DNA of 64,000 bases from NCBI GenBank assembly GCA_958496175.1, contig OY292277.1, positions 2,976,001 through 3,040,000 of the forward strand, read 5' to 3'. The notes beneath the pieces are model-generated. The model did not search any database, was not told where the DNA came from, and was given only the letters and a program-made list of their open reading frames with translations. Shown here piece by piece: positions 52,101-64,000 of the stretch. The position numbers and the translations under genes were made by a program. The number at the start of each line of letters is the position of its first letter. Within the stretch, counting starts at the first letter, position 1. The stretch is from Sisyra terminalis (taxonomy: Eukaryota; Arthropoda; Insecta; Neuroptera; Sisyridae).

Positions 52101-52816
52101 CACGTTTAAGGGTTGAACATGCAGTTTAAGGGATGCATACTTCCCACTAAGAGGGAGAGACGAACGTGGCTTCTTCAACAATTGCATGTACCATCGTTAT
52201 ATAAGGGATGATTTTCGAACCAAAGGCAGTTTCGGGTTCGTAACAATGTATAGAACGATAATATAACAATCTTTTTCGATTTCGAAACAAAAAGATTTTT
52301 CGCCAAAAAAAACCGTGGGTTAACCATCGTTGATTTTTCACGAACATGGTCAAATTAAAAAAAATTTTTTTTAGGATGCCAATCGAAAGTACAAGTCTAT
52401 CTGTACATGCTGTGCAAATTTTTCCCATAACAAACCACGTTTAAGGGTTGAACATGCAGTTTAAGGGATGCATACTTCCCACTAAGAGGGAGAGACGAAC
52501 GTGGCTTCTTCAACAATTGCATGTACCATCGTTATATAAGGGATGATTTTCGAACCAAAGGCAGTTTCGGGTTCGTAACAATGTATAGAACGATAATATA
52601 ACAATCTTTTTCGATTTCGAAACAAAAAGATTTTTCGCCAAAAAAAACCGTGGGTTAACCATCGTTGATTTTTCACGAACATGGTCAAATTAAAAAAAAT
52701 TTTTTTTAGGATGCCAATCGAAAGTACAAGTCTATCTGTACATGCTGTGCAAATTTTTCCCATAACAAACCACGTTTAAGGGTTGAACATGCAGTTTAAG
52801 GGATGCATACTTCCCA
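49132..52816 (+). repeat. Low-diversity stretch M147-M157
   Basis: Most of these eleven monomers are the common form. Exceptions are M147 (TTAAACATC near 49306), M152 (95 G), M154 (CAACAACTGC with 209 A and 259 T) and M155 (A9T7). M148-M151 look identical at every marker I checked, so this is the most uniform part of the window. Confidence 0.82.
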
Positions 52817-55800
52817 CTAAGAGGGAGAGACGAACGTGGCTTCTTCAACAATTGCATGTACCATCGTTATATAAGGGATGATTTTCGAACCAAAGGCAGT
52901 TTCGGGTTCGTAACAATGTATAGAACGATAATATAACAATCTTTTTCGATTTCGAAACAAAAAGATTTTTCGCCAAAAAAAACCGTGGGTTAACCATCGT
53001 TGATTTTTCACGAACATGGTCAAATTAAAAAAAATTTTTTTTAGGATGCCAATCGAAAGTACAAGTCTATCTGTACATGCTGTGCAAATTTTTCCCATAA
53101 CAAACCACGTTTAAGGGTTGAACATGCAGTTTAAGGGATGCATACTTCCCACTAAGAGGGAGTGACGAATGTGGCTTCTTCAACAATTGCATGTACCATC
53201 GTTATATAAGGGATGATTTTCGAACCAAAGGCAGTTTCGGGTTCGTAACAATGTATAGAACGATAATATAACAATCTTTTTCGATTTCGAAACAAAAAGA
53301 TTTTTCGCCAAAAAAAACCGTGGGTTAACCATCGTTGATTTTTCACGAACATGGTCAAATTAAAAAAAATTTTTTTTAGGATGCCAATCGAAAGTACAAG
53401 TCTATCTGTACATGCTGTGCAAATTTTTCCCATAACAAACCACGTTTAAGGGTTGAACATGCAGTTTAAGGGATGCATACTTCCCACTAAGAGGGAGTGA
53501 CGAATGTGGCTTCTTCAACAATTGCATGTACCATCGTTATATAAGGGATGATTTTCGAACCAAAGGCAGTTTCGGGTTCGTAACAATGTATAGAACGATA
53601 ATATAACAATCTTTTTCGATTTCGAAACAAAAAGATTTTTCGCCAAAAAAAACCGTGGGTTAACCATCGTTGATTTTTCACGAACATGGTCAAATTAAAA
53701 AAAATTTTTTTTAGGATGCCAATCGAAAGTACAAGTCTATCTGTACATGCTGTGCAAATTTTTCCCATAACAAACCACGTTTAAGGGTTGAACATGCAGT
53801 TTAAGGGATGCATACTTCCCACTAAGAGGGAGAGACGAACGTGGCTTCTTCAACAATTGCATGTACCATCGTTATATAAGGGATGATTTTCGAACCAAAG
53901 GCAGTTTCGGGTGCGTAACAATGTATAGAACGATAATATAACAATCTTTTTCGATTTCGAAACAAAAAGATTTTTCGCCAAAAAAAACCGGGGGTTAACC
54001 ATCGTTGATTTTTCACGAACATGGTCAAATTAAAAAAAATTTTTTTTAGGATGCCAATCGAAAGTACAAGTCTATCTGTATATGCTGTGCAAATTTTTCC
54101 CATAACAAACCACGTTTAAGGGTTGAACATGCAGTTTAAGGGATGCATACTTCCCACTAACAGGGAGAGACGAACGTGGCTTCTTCAACAATTGCATGTA
54201 CCATCGTTATATAAGGGATGATTTTCGAACCAAAGGCAGTTTCGGGTTCGTAACAATGTATAGAACGATAATATAACAATCTTTTTCGATTTCGAAACAA
54301 AAAGATTTTTCGCCAAAAAAAACCGTGGGTTAACCATCGTTGATTTTTCACGAACATGGTCAAATTAAAAAAAAATTTTTTTAGGATGCCAATCGAAAGT
54401 ACAAGTCTATCTGTACATGCTGTGAAAATTTTTCCCATAACAAACCACGTTTAAGGGTTGAACATGCAGTTTAAGGGATGCATACTTCCCACTAAGAGGG
54501 AGAGACGAACGTGGCTTCTTCAACAATTGCATGTACCATCGTTATATAAGGGATGATTTTCGAACCAAAGGCAGTTTCGGGTGCGTAACAATGTATAGAA
54601 CGATAATATAACAATCTTTTTCGATTTCGAAACAAAAAGATTTTTCGCCAAAAAAAACCGTGGGTTAACCATCGTTGATTTTTCACGAACATGGTCAAAT
54701 TAAAAAAAATTTTTTTTTGGATGCCAATCGAAAGTACAAGTCTATCTGTACATGCTGTGCAAATTTTTCCCATAACAAACCACGTTTAAGGGTTGAACAT
54801 GCAGTTTAAGGGATGCATACTTCCCACTAAGAGGGAGAGACGAACGTGGCTTCTTCAACAATTGCATGTACCATCGTTATATAAGGGATGATTTTCGAAC
54901 CAAAGGCAGTTTCGGGTGCGTAACAATGTATAGAACGATAATATAACAATCTTTTTCGATTTCGAAACAAAAAGATTTTTCGCAAAAAAAAACCGTGGGT
55001 TAACCATCGTTGATTTTTCACGAACATGGTCAAATTAAAAAAAAATTTTTTTAGGATGCCAATCGAAAGTACAAGTCTATCTGTATATGCTGTGCAAATT
55101 TTTCCCATAACAAACCACGTTTAAGGGATGAACATGCAGTTTAAGGGATGCATACTTCCCACTAAGAGGGAGAGACGAACGTGGCTTCTTCAACAATTGC
55201 ATGTACCATCGTTATATAAGGGATGATTTTCGAACCAAAGGCAGTTTCGGGTTCGTAACAATGTATAGAACGATAATATAACAATCTTTTTCGATTTCGA
55301 AACAAAAAGATTTTTCGCCAAAAAAAACCGTGGGTTAACCATCGTTGATTTTTCACGAACATGGTCAAATTAAAAAAAATTTTTTTTAGGATGCCAATCG
55401 AAAGTACAAGTCTATCTGTACATGCTGTGAAAATTTTTCCCATAACAAACCACGTTTAAGGGTTGAACATGCAGTTTAAGGGATGCATACTTCCCACTAA
55501 GAGGGAGAGACGAACGTGGCTTCTTCAACAATTGCATGTACCATCGTTATATAAGGGATGATTTTCGAACCAAAGGCAGTTTCGGGTTCGTAACAATGTA
55601 TAGAACGATAATATAACAATCTTTTTCGATTTCGAAACAAAAAGATTTTTCGCCAAAAAAAACCGTGGGTTAACCATCGTTGATTTTTCACGAACATGGT
55701 CAAATTAAAAAAAATTTTTTTTAGGATGCCAATCGAAAGTACAAGTCTATCTGTACATGCTGTGCAAATTTTTCCCATAACAAACCACGTTTAAGGGTTG

Positions 55801-57170
55801 AACATGCAGTTTAAGGGATGCATACTTCCCACTAAGAGGGAGAGACGAACGTGGCTTCTTCAACAACTGCATGTACCATCGTTATATAAGGGATGATTTT
55901 CGAACCAAAGGCAGTTTCGGGTTCGTAACAATGTATAGAACGATAATATAACAATCTTTTTCGATTTCGAAACAAAAAGATTTTTCGCCAAAAAATCCGT
56001 GGGTTAACCATCGTTGATTTTTCACGAACATGGTCAAATTAAAAAAAATTTTTTTTAGGATGCCAATCGAAAGTACAAGTCTATCTGTACATGCTGTGCA
56101 AATTTTTCCCATAACAAACCACGTTTAAGGGTTGAACATGCAGTTTAAGGGATGCATACTTCCCACTAAGAGGGAGAGACGAACGTGGCTTCTTCAACAA
56201 TTGCATGTACCATCGTTATATAAGGGATGATTTTCGAACCAAAGGCAGTTTCGGGTTCGTAACAATGTATAGAACGATAATATAACAATCTTTTTCGATT
56301 TCGAAACAAAAAGATTTTTCGCCAAAAAAAACCGTGGGTTAACCATCGTTGATTTTTCACGAACATGGTCAAATTAAAAAAAATTTTTTTTAGGATGCCA
56401 ATCGAAAGTACAAGTCTATCTGTACATGCTGTGCAAATTTTTCCCATAACAAACCACGTTTAAGGGTTGAACATGCAGTTTAAGGGATGCATACTTCCCA
56501 CTAAGAGGGAGAGACGAACGTGGCTTCTTCAACAATTGCATGTACCATCGTTATATAAGGGATGATTTTCGAACCAAAGGCAGTTTCGGGTTCGTAACAA
56601 TGTATAGAACGATAATATAACAATCTTTTTCGATTTCGAAACAAAAAGATTTTTCGCCAAAAAAAACCGTGGGTTAACCATCGTTGATTTTTCACGAACA
56701 TGGTCAAATTAAAAAAAATTTTTTTTAGGATGCCAATCGAAAGTACAAGTCTATCTGTACATGCTGTGCAAATTTTTCCCATAACAAACCACGTTTAAGG
56801 GTTGAACATGCAGTTTAAGGGATGCATACTTCCCACTAAGAGGGAGAGACGAACGTGGCTTCTTCAACAATTGCATGTACCATCGTTATATAAGGGATGA
56901 TTTTCGAACCAAAGGCAGTTTCGGGTTCGTAACAATGTATAGAACGATAATATAACAATCTTTTTCGATTTCGAAACAAAAAGATTTTTCGCCAAAAAAA
57001 ACCGTGGGTTAACCATCGTTGATTTTTCACGAACATGGGCAAATTAAAAAAAATTTTTTTTAGGATGCCCATCGAAAGTACAAGTCTATCTGTACATGCT
57101 GTGCAAATTTTTCCCATAACAAACCACGTTTAAGGGTTGAACATGCAGTTTAAGGGATGCATACTTCCCA
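52817..57170 (+). repeat. 13-monomer higher-order unit, first copy (M158-M170)
   Basis: The order is M158 common; M159 and M160 with GGGAGTGACGAATG; M161 with CCGGGGGTT, 95 G and 259 T; M162 with CTAACAGGG and CTGTGAAAA; M163 with A8T9 reaching GG and 95 G; M164 with CGCAAAAAA, 95 G, 259 T and GGGATGAAC; M165 with CTGTGAAAA; M166 common; M167 (334 bp); M168 and M169 common; M170 with two private changes. The length is 4354 bp (13 x 335 minus 1). M158-M165 are repeated as M171-M178. Confidence 0.9.
55832..56165 (+). repeat. 334-bp monomer M167 (A8 run altered)
   Basis: The A8 run before CCGTGGG is A6 followed by T here (about 55990-55996), a one-base loss plus a substitution. It also carries CAACAACTGC near 55861. 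No second copy of this deletion is in the window. Confidence 0.88.
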
Positions 57171-59850
57171 CTAAGAGGGAGAGACGAACGTGGCTTCTTC
57201 AACAATTGCATGTACCATCGTTATATAAGGGATGATTTTCGAACCAAAGGCAGTTTCGGGTTCGTAACAATGTATAGAACGATAATATAACAATCTTTTT
57301 CGATTTCGAAACAAAAAGATTTTTCGCCAAAAAAAACCGTGGGTTAACCATCGTTGATTTTTCACGAACATGGTCAAATTAAAAAAAATTTTTTTTAGGA
57401 TGCCAATCGAAAGTACAAGTCTATCTGTACATGCTGTGCAAATTTTTCCCATAACAAACCACGTTTAAGGGTTGAACATGCAGTTTAAGGGATGCATACT
57501 TCCCACTAAGAGGGAGTGACGAATGTGGCTTCTTCAACAATTGCATGTACCATCGTTATATAAGGGATGATTTTCGAACCAAAGGCAGTTTCGGGTTCGT
57601 AACAATGTATAGAACGATAATATAACAATCTTTTTCGATTTCGAAACAAAAAGATTTTTCGCCAAAAAAAACCGTGGGTTAACCATCGTTGATTTTTCAC
57701 GAACATGGTCAAATTAAAAAAAATTTTTTTTAGGATGCCAATCGAAAGTACAAGTCTATCTGTACATGCTGTGCAAATTTTTCCCATAACAAACCACGTT
57801 TAAGGGTTGAACATGCAGTTTAAGGGATGCATACTTCCCACTAAGAGGGAGTGACGAATGTGGCTTCTTCAACAATTGCATGTACCATCGTTATATAAGG
57901 GATGATTTTCGAACCAAAGGCAGTTTCGGGTTCGTAACAATGTATAGAACGATAATATAACAATCTTTTTCGATTTCGAAACAAAAAGATTTTTCGCCAA
58001 AAAAAACCGTGGGTTAACCATCGTTGATTTTTCACGAACATGGTCAAATTAAAAAAAATTTTTTTTAGGATGCCAATCGAAAGTACAAGTCTATCTGTAC
58101 ATGCTGTGCAAATTTTTCCCATAACAAACCACGTTTAAGGGTTGAACATGCAGTTTAAGGGATGCATACTTCCCACTAAGAGGGAGAGACGAACGTGGCT
58201 TCTTCAACAATTGCATGTACCATCGTTATATAAGGGATGATTTTCGAACCAAAGGCAGTTTCGGGTGCGTAACAATGTATAGAACGATAATATAACAATC
58301 TTTTTCGATTTCGAAACAAAAAGATTTTTCGCCAAAAAAAACCGGGGGTTAACCATCGTTGATTTTTCACGAACATGGTCAAATTAAAAAAAATTTTTTT
58401 TAGGATGCCAATCGAAAGTACAAGTCTATCTGTATATGCTGTGCAAATTTTTCCCATAACAAACCACGTTTAAGGGTTGAACATGCAGTTTAAGGGATGC
58501 ATACTTCCCACTAACAGGGAGAGACGAACGTGGCTTCTTCAACAATTGCATGTACCATCGTTATATAAGGGATGATTTTCGAACCAAAGGCAGTTTCGGG
58601 TTCGTAACAATGTATAGAACGATAATATAACAATCTTTTTCGATTTCGAAACAAAAAGATTTTTCGCCAAAAAAAACCGTGGGTTAACCATCGTTGATTT
58701 TTCACGAACATGGTCAAATTAAAAAAAAATTTTTTTAGGATGCCAATCGAAAGTACAAGTCTATCTGTACATGCTGTGAAAATTTTTCCCATAACAAACC
58801 ACGTTTAAGGGTTGAACATGCAGTTTAAGGGATGCATACTTCCCACTAAGAGGGAGAGACGAACGTGGCTTCTTCAACAATTGCATGTACCATCGTTATA
58901 TAAGGGATGATTTTCGAACCAAAGGCAGTTTCGGGTGCGTAACAATGTATAGAACGATAATATAACAATCTTTTTCGATTTCGAAACAAAAAGATTTTTC
59001 GCCAAAAAAAACCGTGGGTTAACCATCGTTGATTTTTCACGAACATGGTCAAATTAAAAAAAATTTTTTTTTGGATGCCAATCGAAAGTACAAGTCTATC
59101 TGTACATGCTGTGCAAATTTTTCCCATAACAAACCACGTTTAAGGGTTGAACATGCAGTTTAAGGGATGCATACTTCCCACTAAGAGGGAGAGACGAACG
59201 TGGCTTCTTCAACAATTGCATGTACCATCGTTATATAAGGGATGATTTTCGAACCAAAGGCAGTTTCGGGTGCGTAACAATGTATAGAACGATAATATAA
59301 CAATCTTTTTCGATTTCGAAACAAAAAGATTTTTCGCAAAAAAAAACCGTGGGTTAACCATCGTTGATTTTTCACGAACATGGTCAAATTAAAAAAAAAT
59401 TTTTTTAGGATGCCAATCGAAAGTACAAGTCTATCTGTATATGCTGTGCAAATTTTTCCCATAACAAACCACGTTTAAGGGATGAACATGCAGTTTAAGG
59501 GATGCATACTTCCCACTAAGAGGGAGAGACGAACGTGGCTTCTTCAACAATTGCATGTACCATCGTTATATAAGGGATGATTTTCGAACCAAAGGCAGTT
59601 TCGGGTTCGTAACAATGTATAGAACGATAATATAACAATCTTTTTCGATTTCGAAACAAAAAGATTTTTCGCCAAAAAAAACCGTGGGTTAACCATCGTT
59701 GATTTTTCACGAACATGGTCAAATTAAAAAAAATTTTTTTTAGGATGCCAATCGAAAGTACAAGTCTATCTGTACATGCTGTGAAAATTTTTCCCATAAC
59801 AAACCACGTTTAAGGGTTGAACATGCAGTTTAAGGGATGCATACTTCCCA
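57171..59850 (+). repeat. 13-monomer higher-order unit, second copy, first eight monomers (M171-M178)
   Basis: M171-M178 repeat M158-M165 at 4354 bp offset with all of the many private markers shared (GGGAGTGACGAATG twice, CCGGGGGTT, CTAACAGGG, A8T9 reaching GG, CGCAAAAAA, GGGATGAAC and CTGTGAAAA twice). The match stops at M179, which differs from M166, so the second copy is truncated or was replaced beyond about 59850. Confidence 0.9.
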
Positions 59851-62800
59851 CTAAGAGGGAGAGACGAACGTGGCTTCTTCAACAATTGCATGTACCATCG
59901 TTATATAAGGGATGAATTTCGAACCAAAGGCAGTTTCGGGTGCGTAACAATGTATAGAACGATAATATAACAATCTTTTTCGATTTCGAAACAAAAAGAT
60001 TTTTCGCCAAAAAAAACCGTGGGTTAACCATCGTTGATTTTTCACGAACATGGTCAAATTAAAAAAAATTTTTTTTTGGATGCCAATCGAAAGTACAAGT
60101 CTATCTGTATATGCTGTGCAAATTTTTCCCATAACAAACCACGTTTAAGGGATGAACATGCAGTTTAAGGGATGCATACTTCCCACTAAGAGGGAGAGAC
60201 GAACGTGGCTTCTTCAACAATTGCATGTACCATCGTTATATAAGGGATGATTTTCGAACCAAAGGCAGTTTCGGGTTCGTAACAATGTATAGAACGATAA
60301 TATAACAATCTTTTTCGATTTCGAAACAAAAAGATTTTTCGCCAAAAAAAACCGTGGGTTAACCATCGTTGATTTTTCACGAACATGGTCAAATTAAAAA
60401 AAATTTTTTTTAGGATGCCAATCGAAAGTACAAGTCTATCTGTATATGCTGTGCAAATTTTTCCCATAACAAACCACGTTTAAGGGATGAACATGCAGTT
60501 TAAGGGATGCATACTTCCCACTAAGAGGGAGAGACGAACGTGGCTTCTTCAACAATTGCATGTACCATCGTTATATAAGGGATGATTTTCGAACCAAAGG
60601 CAGTTTCGGGTTCGTAACAATGTATAGAACGATAATATAACAATCTTTTTCGATTTCGAAACAAAAAGATTTTTCGCCAAAAAAAACCGTGGGTTAACCA
60701 TCGTTGATTTTTCACGAACATGGTCAAATTAAAAAAAAATTTTTTTAGGATGCCAATCGAAAGTACAAGTCTATCTGTACATGCTGTGAAAATTTTTCCC
60801 ATAACAAACCACGTTTAAGGGTTGAACATGCAGTTTAAGGGATGCATACTTCCCACTAAGAGGGAGAGACGAACGTGGCTTCTTCAACAATTGCATGTAC
60901 CATCGTTATATAAGGGATGATTTTCGAACCAAAGGCAGTTTCGGGTGCGTAACAATGTATAGAACGATAATATAACAATCTTTTTCGATTTCGAAACAAA
61001 AAGATTTTTCGCCAAAAAAAACCGTGGGTTAACCATCGTTGATTTTTCACGAACATGGTCAAATTAAAAAAAATTTTTTTTAGGATGCCAATCGAAAGTA
61101 CAAGTCTATCTGTATATGCTGTGCAAATTTTTCCCATAACAAACCACGTTTAAGGGATGAACATGCAGTTTAAGGGATGCATACTTCCCACTAAGAGGGA
61201 GAGACGAACGTGGCTTCTTCAACAATTGCATGTACCATCGTTATATAAGGGATGATTTTCGAACCAAAGGCAGTTTCGGGTTCGTAACAATGTATAGAAC
61301 GATAATATAACAATCTTTTTCGATTTCGAAACAAAAAGATTTTTCGCCAAAAAAAACCGTGGGTTAACCATCGTTGATTTTTCACGAACATGGTCAAATT
61401 AAAAAAAATTTTTTTTAGGATGCCAATCGAAAGTACAAGTCTATCTGTACATGCTGTGAAAATTTTTCCCATAACAAACCACGTTTAAGGGTTGAACATG
61501 CAGTTTAAGGGATGCATACTTCCCACTAAGAGGGAGAGACGAACGTGGCTTCTTCAACAATTGCATGTACCATCGTTATATAAGGGATGATTTTCGAACC
61601 AAAGGCAGTTTCGGGTGCGTAACAATGTATAGAACGATAATATAACAATCTTTTTCGATTTCGAAACAAAAAGATTTTTCGCCAAAAAAAACCGTGGGTT
61701 AACCATCGTTGATTTTTCACGAACATGGTCAAATTAAAAAAAAATTTTTTTAGGATGCCAATCGAAAGTACAAGTCTATCTGTACATGCTGTGAAAATTT
61801 TTCCCATAACAAACCACGTTTAAGGGTTGAACATGCAGTTTAAGGGATGCATACTTCCCACTAAGAGGGAGAGACGAACGTGGCTTCTTCAACAATTGCA
61901 TGTACCATCGTTATATAAGGGATGATTTTCGAACCAAAGGCAGTTTCGGGTGCGTAACAATGTATAGAACGATAATATAACAATCTTTTTCGATTTCGAA
62001 ACAAAAAGATTTTTCGCCAAAAAAAACCGTGGGTTAACCATCGTTGATTTTTCACGAACATGGTCAAATTAAAAAAAATTTTTTTTAGGATGCCAATCGA
62101 AAGTACAAGTCTATCTGTATATGCTGTGCAAATTTTTCCCATAACAAACCACGTTTAAGGGATGAACATGCAGTTTAAGGGATGCATACTTCCCACTAAG
62201 AGGGAGAGACGAACGTGGCTTCTTCAACAATTGCATGTACCATCGTTATATAAGGGATGATTTTCGAACCAAAGGCAGTTTCGGGTTCGTAACAATGTAT
62301 AGAACGATAATATAACAATCTTTTTCGATTTCGAAACAAAAAGATTTTTCGCCAAAAAAAACCGTGGGTTAACCATCGTTGATTTTTCACGAACATGGTC
62401 AAATTAAAAAAAAATTTTTTTAGGATGCCAATCGAAAGTACAAGTCTATCTGTACATGCTGTGAAAATTTTTCCCATAACAAACCACGTTTAAGGGTTGA
62501 ATATGCAGTTTAAGGGATGCATACTTCCCACTAAGAGGGAGAGACGAACGTGGCTTCTTCAACAATTGCATGTACCATCGTTATATAAGGGATGATTTTC
62601 GAACCAAAGGCAGTTTCGGGTGCGTAACAATGTATAGAACGATAATATAACAATCTTTTTCGATTTCGAAACAAAAAGATTTTTCGCCAAAAAAAACCGT
62701 GGGTTAACCATCGTTGATTTTTCACGAACATGGTCAAATTAAAAAAAAATTTTTTTTGGATGCCAATCGAAAGTACAAGTCTATCTGTACATGCTGTGCA

Positions 62801-63870
62801 AATTTTTCCCATAACAAACCACGTTTAAGGGTTGAACATGCAGTTTAAGGGATGCATACTTCCCACTAAGAGGGAGAGACGAACGTGGCTTCTTCAACAA
62901 TTGCATGTACCATCGTTATATAAGGGATGATTTTCGAACCAAAGGCAGTTTCGGGTTCGTAACAATGTATAGAACGATAATATAACAATCTTTTTCGATT
63001 TCGAAACAAAAAGATTTTTCGCCAAAAAAAACCGTGGGTTAACCATCGTTGATTTTTCACGAACATGGTCAAATTAAAAAAAATTTTTTTTAGGATGCCA
63101 ATCGAAAGTACAAGTCTATCTGTACATGCTGTGCAAATTTTTCCCATAACAAACCACGTTTAAGGGTTGAACATGCAGTTTAAGGGATGCATACTTCCCA
63201 CTAAGAGGGAGAGACGAACGTGGCTTCTTCAACAATTGCATGTACCATCGTTATATAAGGGATGATTTTCGAACCAAAGGCAGTTTCGGGTTCGTAACAA
63301 TGTATAGAACGATAATATAACAATCTTTTTCGATTTCGAAACAAAAAGATTTTTCGCCAAAAAAAACCGTGGGTTAACCATCGTTGATTTTTCACGAACA
63401 TGGTCAAATTAAAAAAAATTTTTTTTAGGATGCCAATCGAAAGTACAAGTCTATCTGTATATGCTGTGCAAATTTTTCCCATAACAAACCACGTTTAAGG
63501 GTTGAACATGCAGTTTAAGGGATGCATACTTCCCACTAAGAGGGAGAGACGAACGTGGCTTCTTCAACAATTGCATGTACCATCGTTATATAAGGGATGA
63601 TTTTCGAACCAAAGGCAGTTTCGGGTTCGTAACAATGTATAGAACGATAATATAACAATCTTTTTCGATTTCGAAACAAAAAGATTTTTCGCCAAAAAAA
63701 ACCGTGGGTTAACCATCGTTGATTTTTCACGAACATGGTCAAATTAAAAAAAATTTTTTTTAGGATGCCAATCGAAAGTACAAGTCTATCTGTATATGCT
63801 GTGCAAATTTTTCCCCTCACAAACCACGTTTAAGGGTTGAACATGCAGTTTAAGGGATGCATACTTCCCA
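59851..63870 (+). repeat. Variant-rich right-hand stretch M179-M190
   Basis: Two local subfamilies interleave. One carries 259 T, usually with GGGATGAAC at unit 299-307 (M179, M180, M182, M185). The other carries CTGTGAAAA at unit 264-272 (M181, M183, M184, M186). M187 has A9T8 reaching GG, M179 has GATGAATTTC near 59923, and M190 has TCCCCTCAC near 63813 in place of TCCCATAAC. CTGTGAAAA is seen only from M162 rightward, so this subfamily is local to the last 10 kb. Confidence 0.85.
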
Positions 63871-64000
63871 CTAAGAGGGAGAGACGAACGTGGCTTCTTC
63901 AACAATTGCATGTACCATCGTTATATAAGGGATGATTTTCGAACCAAAGGCAGTTTCGGGTTCGTAACAATGTATAGAACGATAATATAACAATCTTTTT
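63871..64000 (+). repeat. Partial right-edge monomer M191
   Basis: These are the first 130 bp of a monomer, cut by the window end within the 9-bp inverted repeat. It is the common form over the part seen, so the array continues beyond the window. Confidence 0.95.

Larger units (their letters stand above)
1..64000 (+). repeat. Satellite DNA array, 335-bp monomer, about 191 copies head to tail
   Basis: The whole window is a tandem array of one 335-bp unit, all in the same orientation, with no insertion, inversion or unique sequence. Using the CTAAGAGGG segment as the unit start, boundaries fall at 230, 565, 899, 1234 and so on to 63871. The 190 complete monomers total 63641 bp, which equals 190 x 335 minus nine single-base deletions. 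Most monomers differ from the common form at only a few positions. The unit is about 36% GC, with about 15 CpG (observed/expected about 1.4 by hand count). Arrays of this size and homogeneity are known from eukaryotic centromeric and pericentromeric heterochromatin; a centromeric role here is inference. I do not recognise the family. The strand is arbitrary. No gene, tRNA, rRNA or transposon was seen. Confidence 0.98.

Noticed and set aside
230..63820. About 180 tandem reverse-strand reading frames of 93 codons as a small-protein gene family
   Set aside because: The frame exists because the monomer happens to be open. It is broken by stops or frameshifts in at least 15 monomers, variants in it are mostly amino-acid changing, and no domain or expression signal is visible.
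1..64000. CRISPR array
   Set aside because: The repeat unit is 335 bp with no unique spacers and no cas genes; units adjoin directly.
1..64000. tRNA, rRNA or 5S genes inside the repeat
   Set aside because: The unit has no cloverleaf, no A/B box pair that I could recognise, and no rRNA-like sequence. The TATA-like element alone is not enough.
1..64000. Transposon or retroelement insertion within the array
   Set aside because: The monomer phase can be followed from 230 to 63871 without a break other than nine single-base deletions, so there is no room for an insertion.

Overview
The window is one uninterrupted satellite DNA array and contains no gene that I can support. A unit of 335 bp repeats head to tail in a single orientation from the first base to the last. 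I count 190 complete monomers between positions 230 and 63870: 181 of exactly 335 bp and nine of 334 bp. A 229-bp partial monomer lies on the left and a 130-bp partial on the right. Neither array edge is in the window and nothing interrupts the array. Monomers are numbered M0 (partial, 1-229), M1 (from 230) to M190 (from 63536) and M191 (partial, from 63871).

The organism is a eukaryote, because an array longer than 64 kb of a near-identical 335-bp unit with higher-order structure is typical of centromeric or pericentromeric heterochromatin. The monomer is about 36% GC. It carries about 15 CpG, against about 11 expected from its base composition, so there is no CpG depletion. That fits a genome with little CpG methylation, such as many insects and other invertebrates, better than a heavily methylated vertebrate or plant, but it is weak evidence. 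I do not recognise the monomer and name no species or satellite family.

Each monomer has an AT-rich core (about positions 111-230 of the unit, about 28% GC) and a flank of about 41% GC. The core holds an A8 run, an A8T8 tract (or A9T7), a perfect 9-bp inverted repeat, the palindrome GGTTAACC and most copies of a degenerate internal motif. The flank holds a TATATAAG element and direct repeats of GTTTAAGGG.

Diagnostic substitutions show that monomers are arranged in local higher-order repeats (HORs). From left to right: a 25-monomer unit (8373 bp), its expanded 29-monomer copy (9713 bp) and the first three monomers of a third copy, ending near 18984; a 3-monomer tandem duplication (20660-22667); a 6-monomer tandem duplication (23003-27022); a mixed stretch; an 11-monomer tandem duplication (33722-41091); an imperfect 6-monomer duplication (41092-45111); a mixed stretch that becomes almost uniform at 49467-53151; and a 13-monomer (4354-bp) duplication from 52817, ending in a variant-rich zone where two subfamilies interleave up to about 62.5 kb. 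The pattern fits unequal exchange or segmental amplification acting repeatedly at different unit sizes.

A reverse-strand reading frame of 93 codons recurs in most monomers. I judge it non-coding: it is repeatedly broken, it overlaps a homopolymer tract, and the variants I can see are mostly amino-acid changing.
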